DNA of 11,428 bases. Source: an uncultured Clostridia bacterium (lineage in GTDB: Bacteria > Bacillota > Clostridia > Oscillospirales > Acutalibacteraceae). How positions within the stretch are numbered: position 1 is the first letter of the stretch; every line of letters begins with the position of its first letter. The notes under the pieces were generated by a model. That model did not search any database, was not told the DNA's origin, and saw only the letters and a program-made list of their open reading frames with translations. The DNA lies in NCBI GenBank assembly GCA_946187095.1, contig CAMHPW010000022.1:1-11428 (forward strand), in the 5' to 3' direction. Of the stretch, positions 11,369 through 11,428 are shown in pieces. The translations under genes and the position numbers were made by a program.

Positions 11369-11428
11369 ATTAAGACCAATTTTAGCTATAAATTTTAAAT
11401 AATGTAATATATTAATTAATGTCTAAAA
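11369..11428. other. AT-rich end of window, nothing recognisable
   Basis: This is very AT-rich DNA with no clear hairpin terminator. An ATG at 11419 begins M-S-K and runs off the edge, but it has no ribosome site and cannot be called a gene. Confidence 0.3.

Overview
The window looks like chromosomal DNA from a Gram-positive gut Clostridia, most likely a Ruminococcus-type member of the Oscillospiraceae. The reasons are strong AGGAGG-type ribosome sites, near-consensus sigma-A promoters with 17-base spacers, lipoproteins ending their signal in V/M-C-S-C, a DUF1540 protein, a prs gene directly after a glmU-like gene, and a secreted starch-binding protein with tandem X25-like modules and KPEES linkers. 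The genus assignment is inference. Base composition is moderate (about 50% G+C in a sampled stretch of prs) until roughly position 11100, after which it falls to about 18%.

Layout. 1-2206 (minus strand): an XRE-family regulator, a lipoprotein serine hydrolase of the beta-lactamase/PBP fold, and the start of a small membrane protein that leaves the window on the left. 2341-2754 (plus): a small lipoprotein of unknown function. 2820-2903: tRNA-Leu(UAA) with its own promoter and terminator. 3006-5118 (plus): a shortened GlmU-like uridylyltransferase, then ribose-phosphate diphosphokinase (prs). 5233-5754 (minus): a zinc-ribbon / DUF2007-like / membrane protein. 6129-8228 (plus): a 699-residue starch-binding surface protein. 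8380-10528 (minus): a TraB/GumN-family lipoprotein, a 70-residue mini surface protein and a secreted PSQ-linker protein. 10821-10994 (minus): a DUF1540 protein. 11041-11428: an AT-rich stretch with an apparent 3' gene fragment of different character.

How it fits together. The glmU-like/prs pair serves precursor supply: UDP-GlcNAc for wall synthesis and PRPP for nucleotides. From 6129 to 10528 the theme is the cell surface. Three neighbouring genes (6129-8228, 9510-9722, 9815-10528) encode proteins with a signal peptide and an (N/A)TGD + hydrophobic helix + Lys/Arg tail, which resembles a non-canonical sorting signal. One of these proteins consists of almost nothing else. Two related palindromic elements sit in the two convergent intergenic gaps (5122-5230 and 8302-8378), each ending one or two bases before the stop codon of the minus-strand gene.

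Most unusual points: the GlmU homologue lacks the acetyltransferase half; the 70-residue mini surface protein; the long leader before the PSQ protein, with a strong promoter, a strong ribosome site and only a six-codon frame; a palindrome over the predicted start site of the DUF1540 gene; and the abrupt composition break at the right end.
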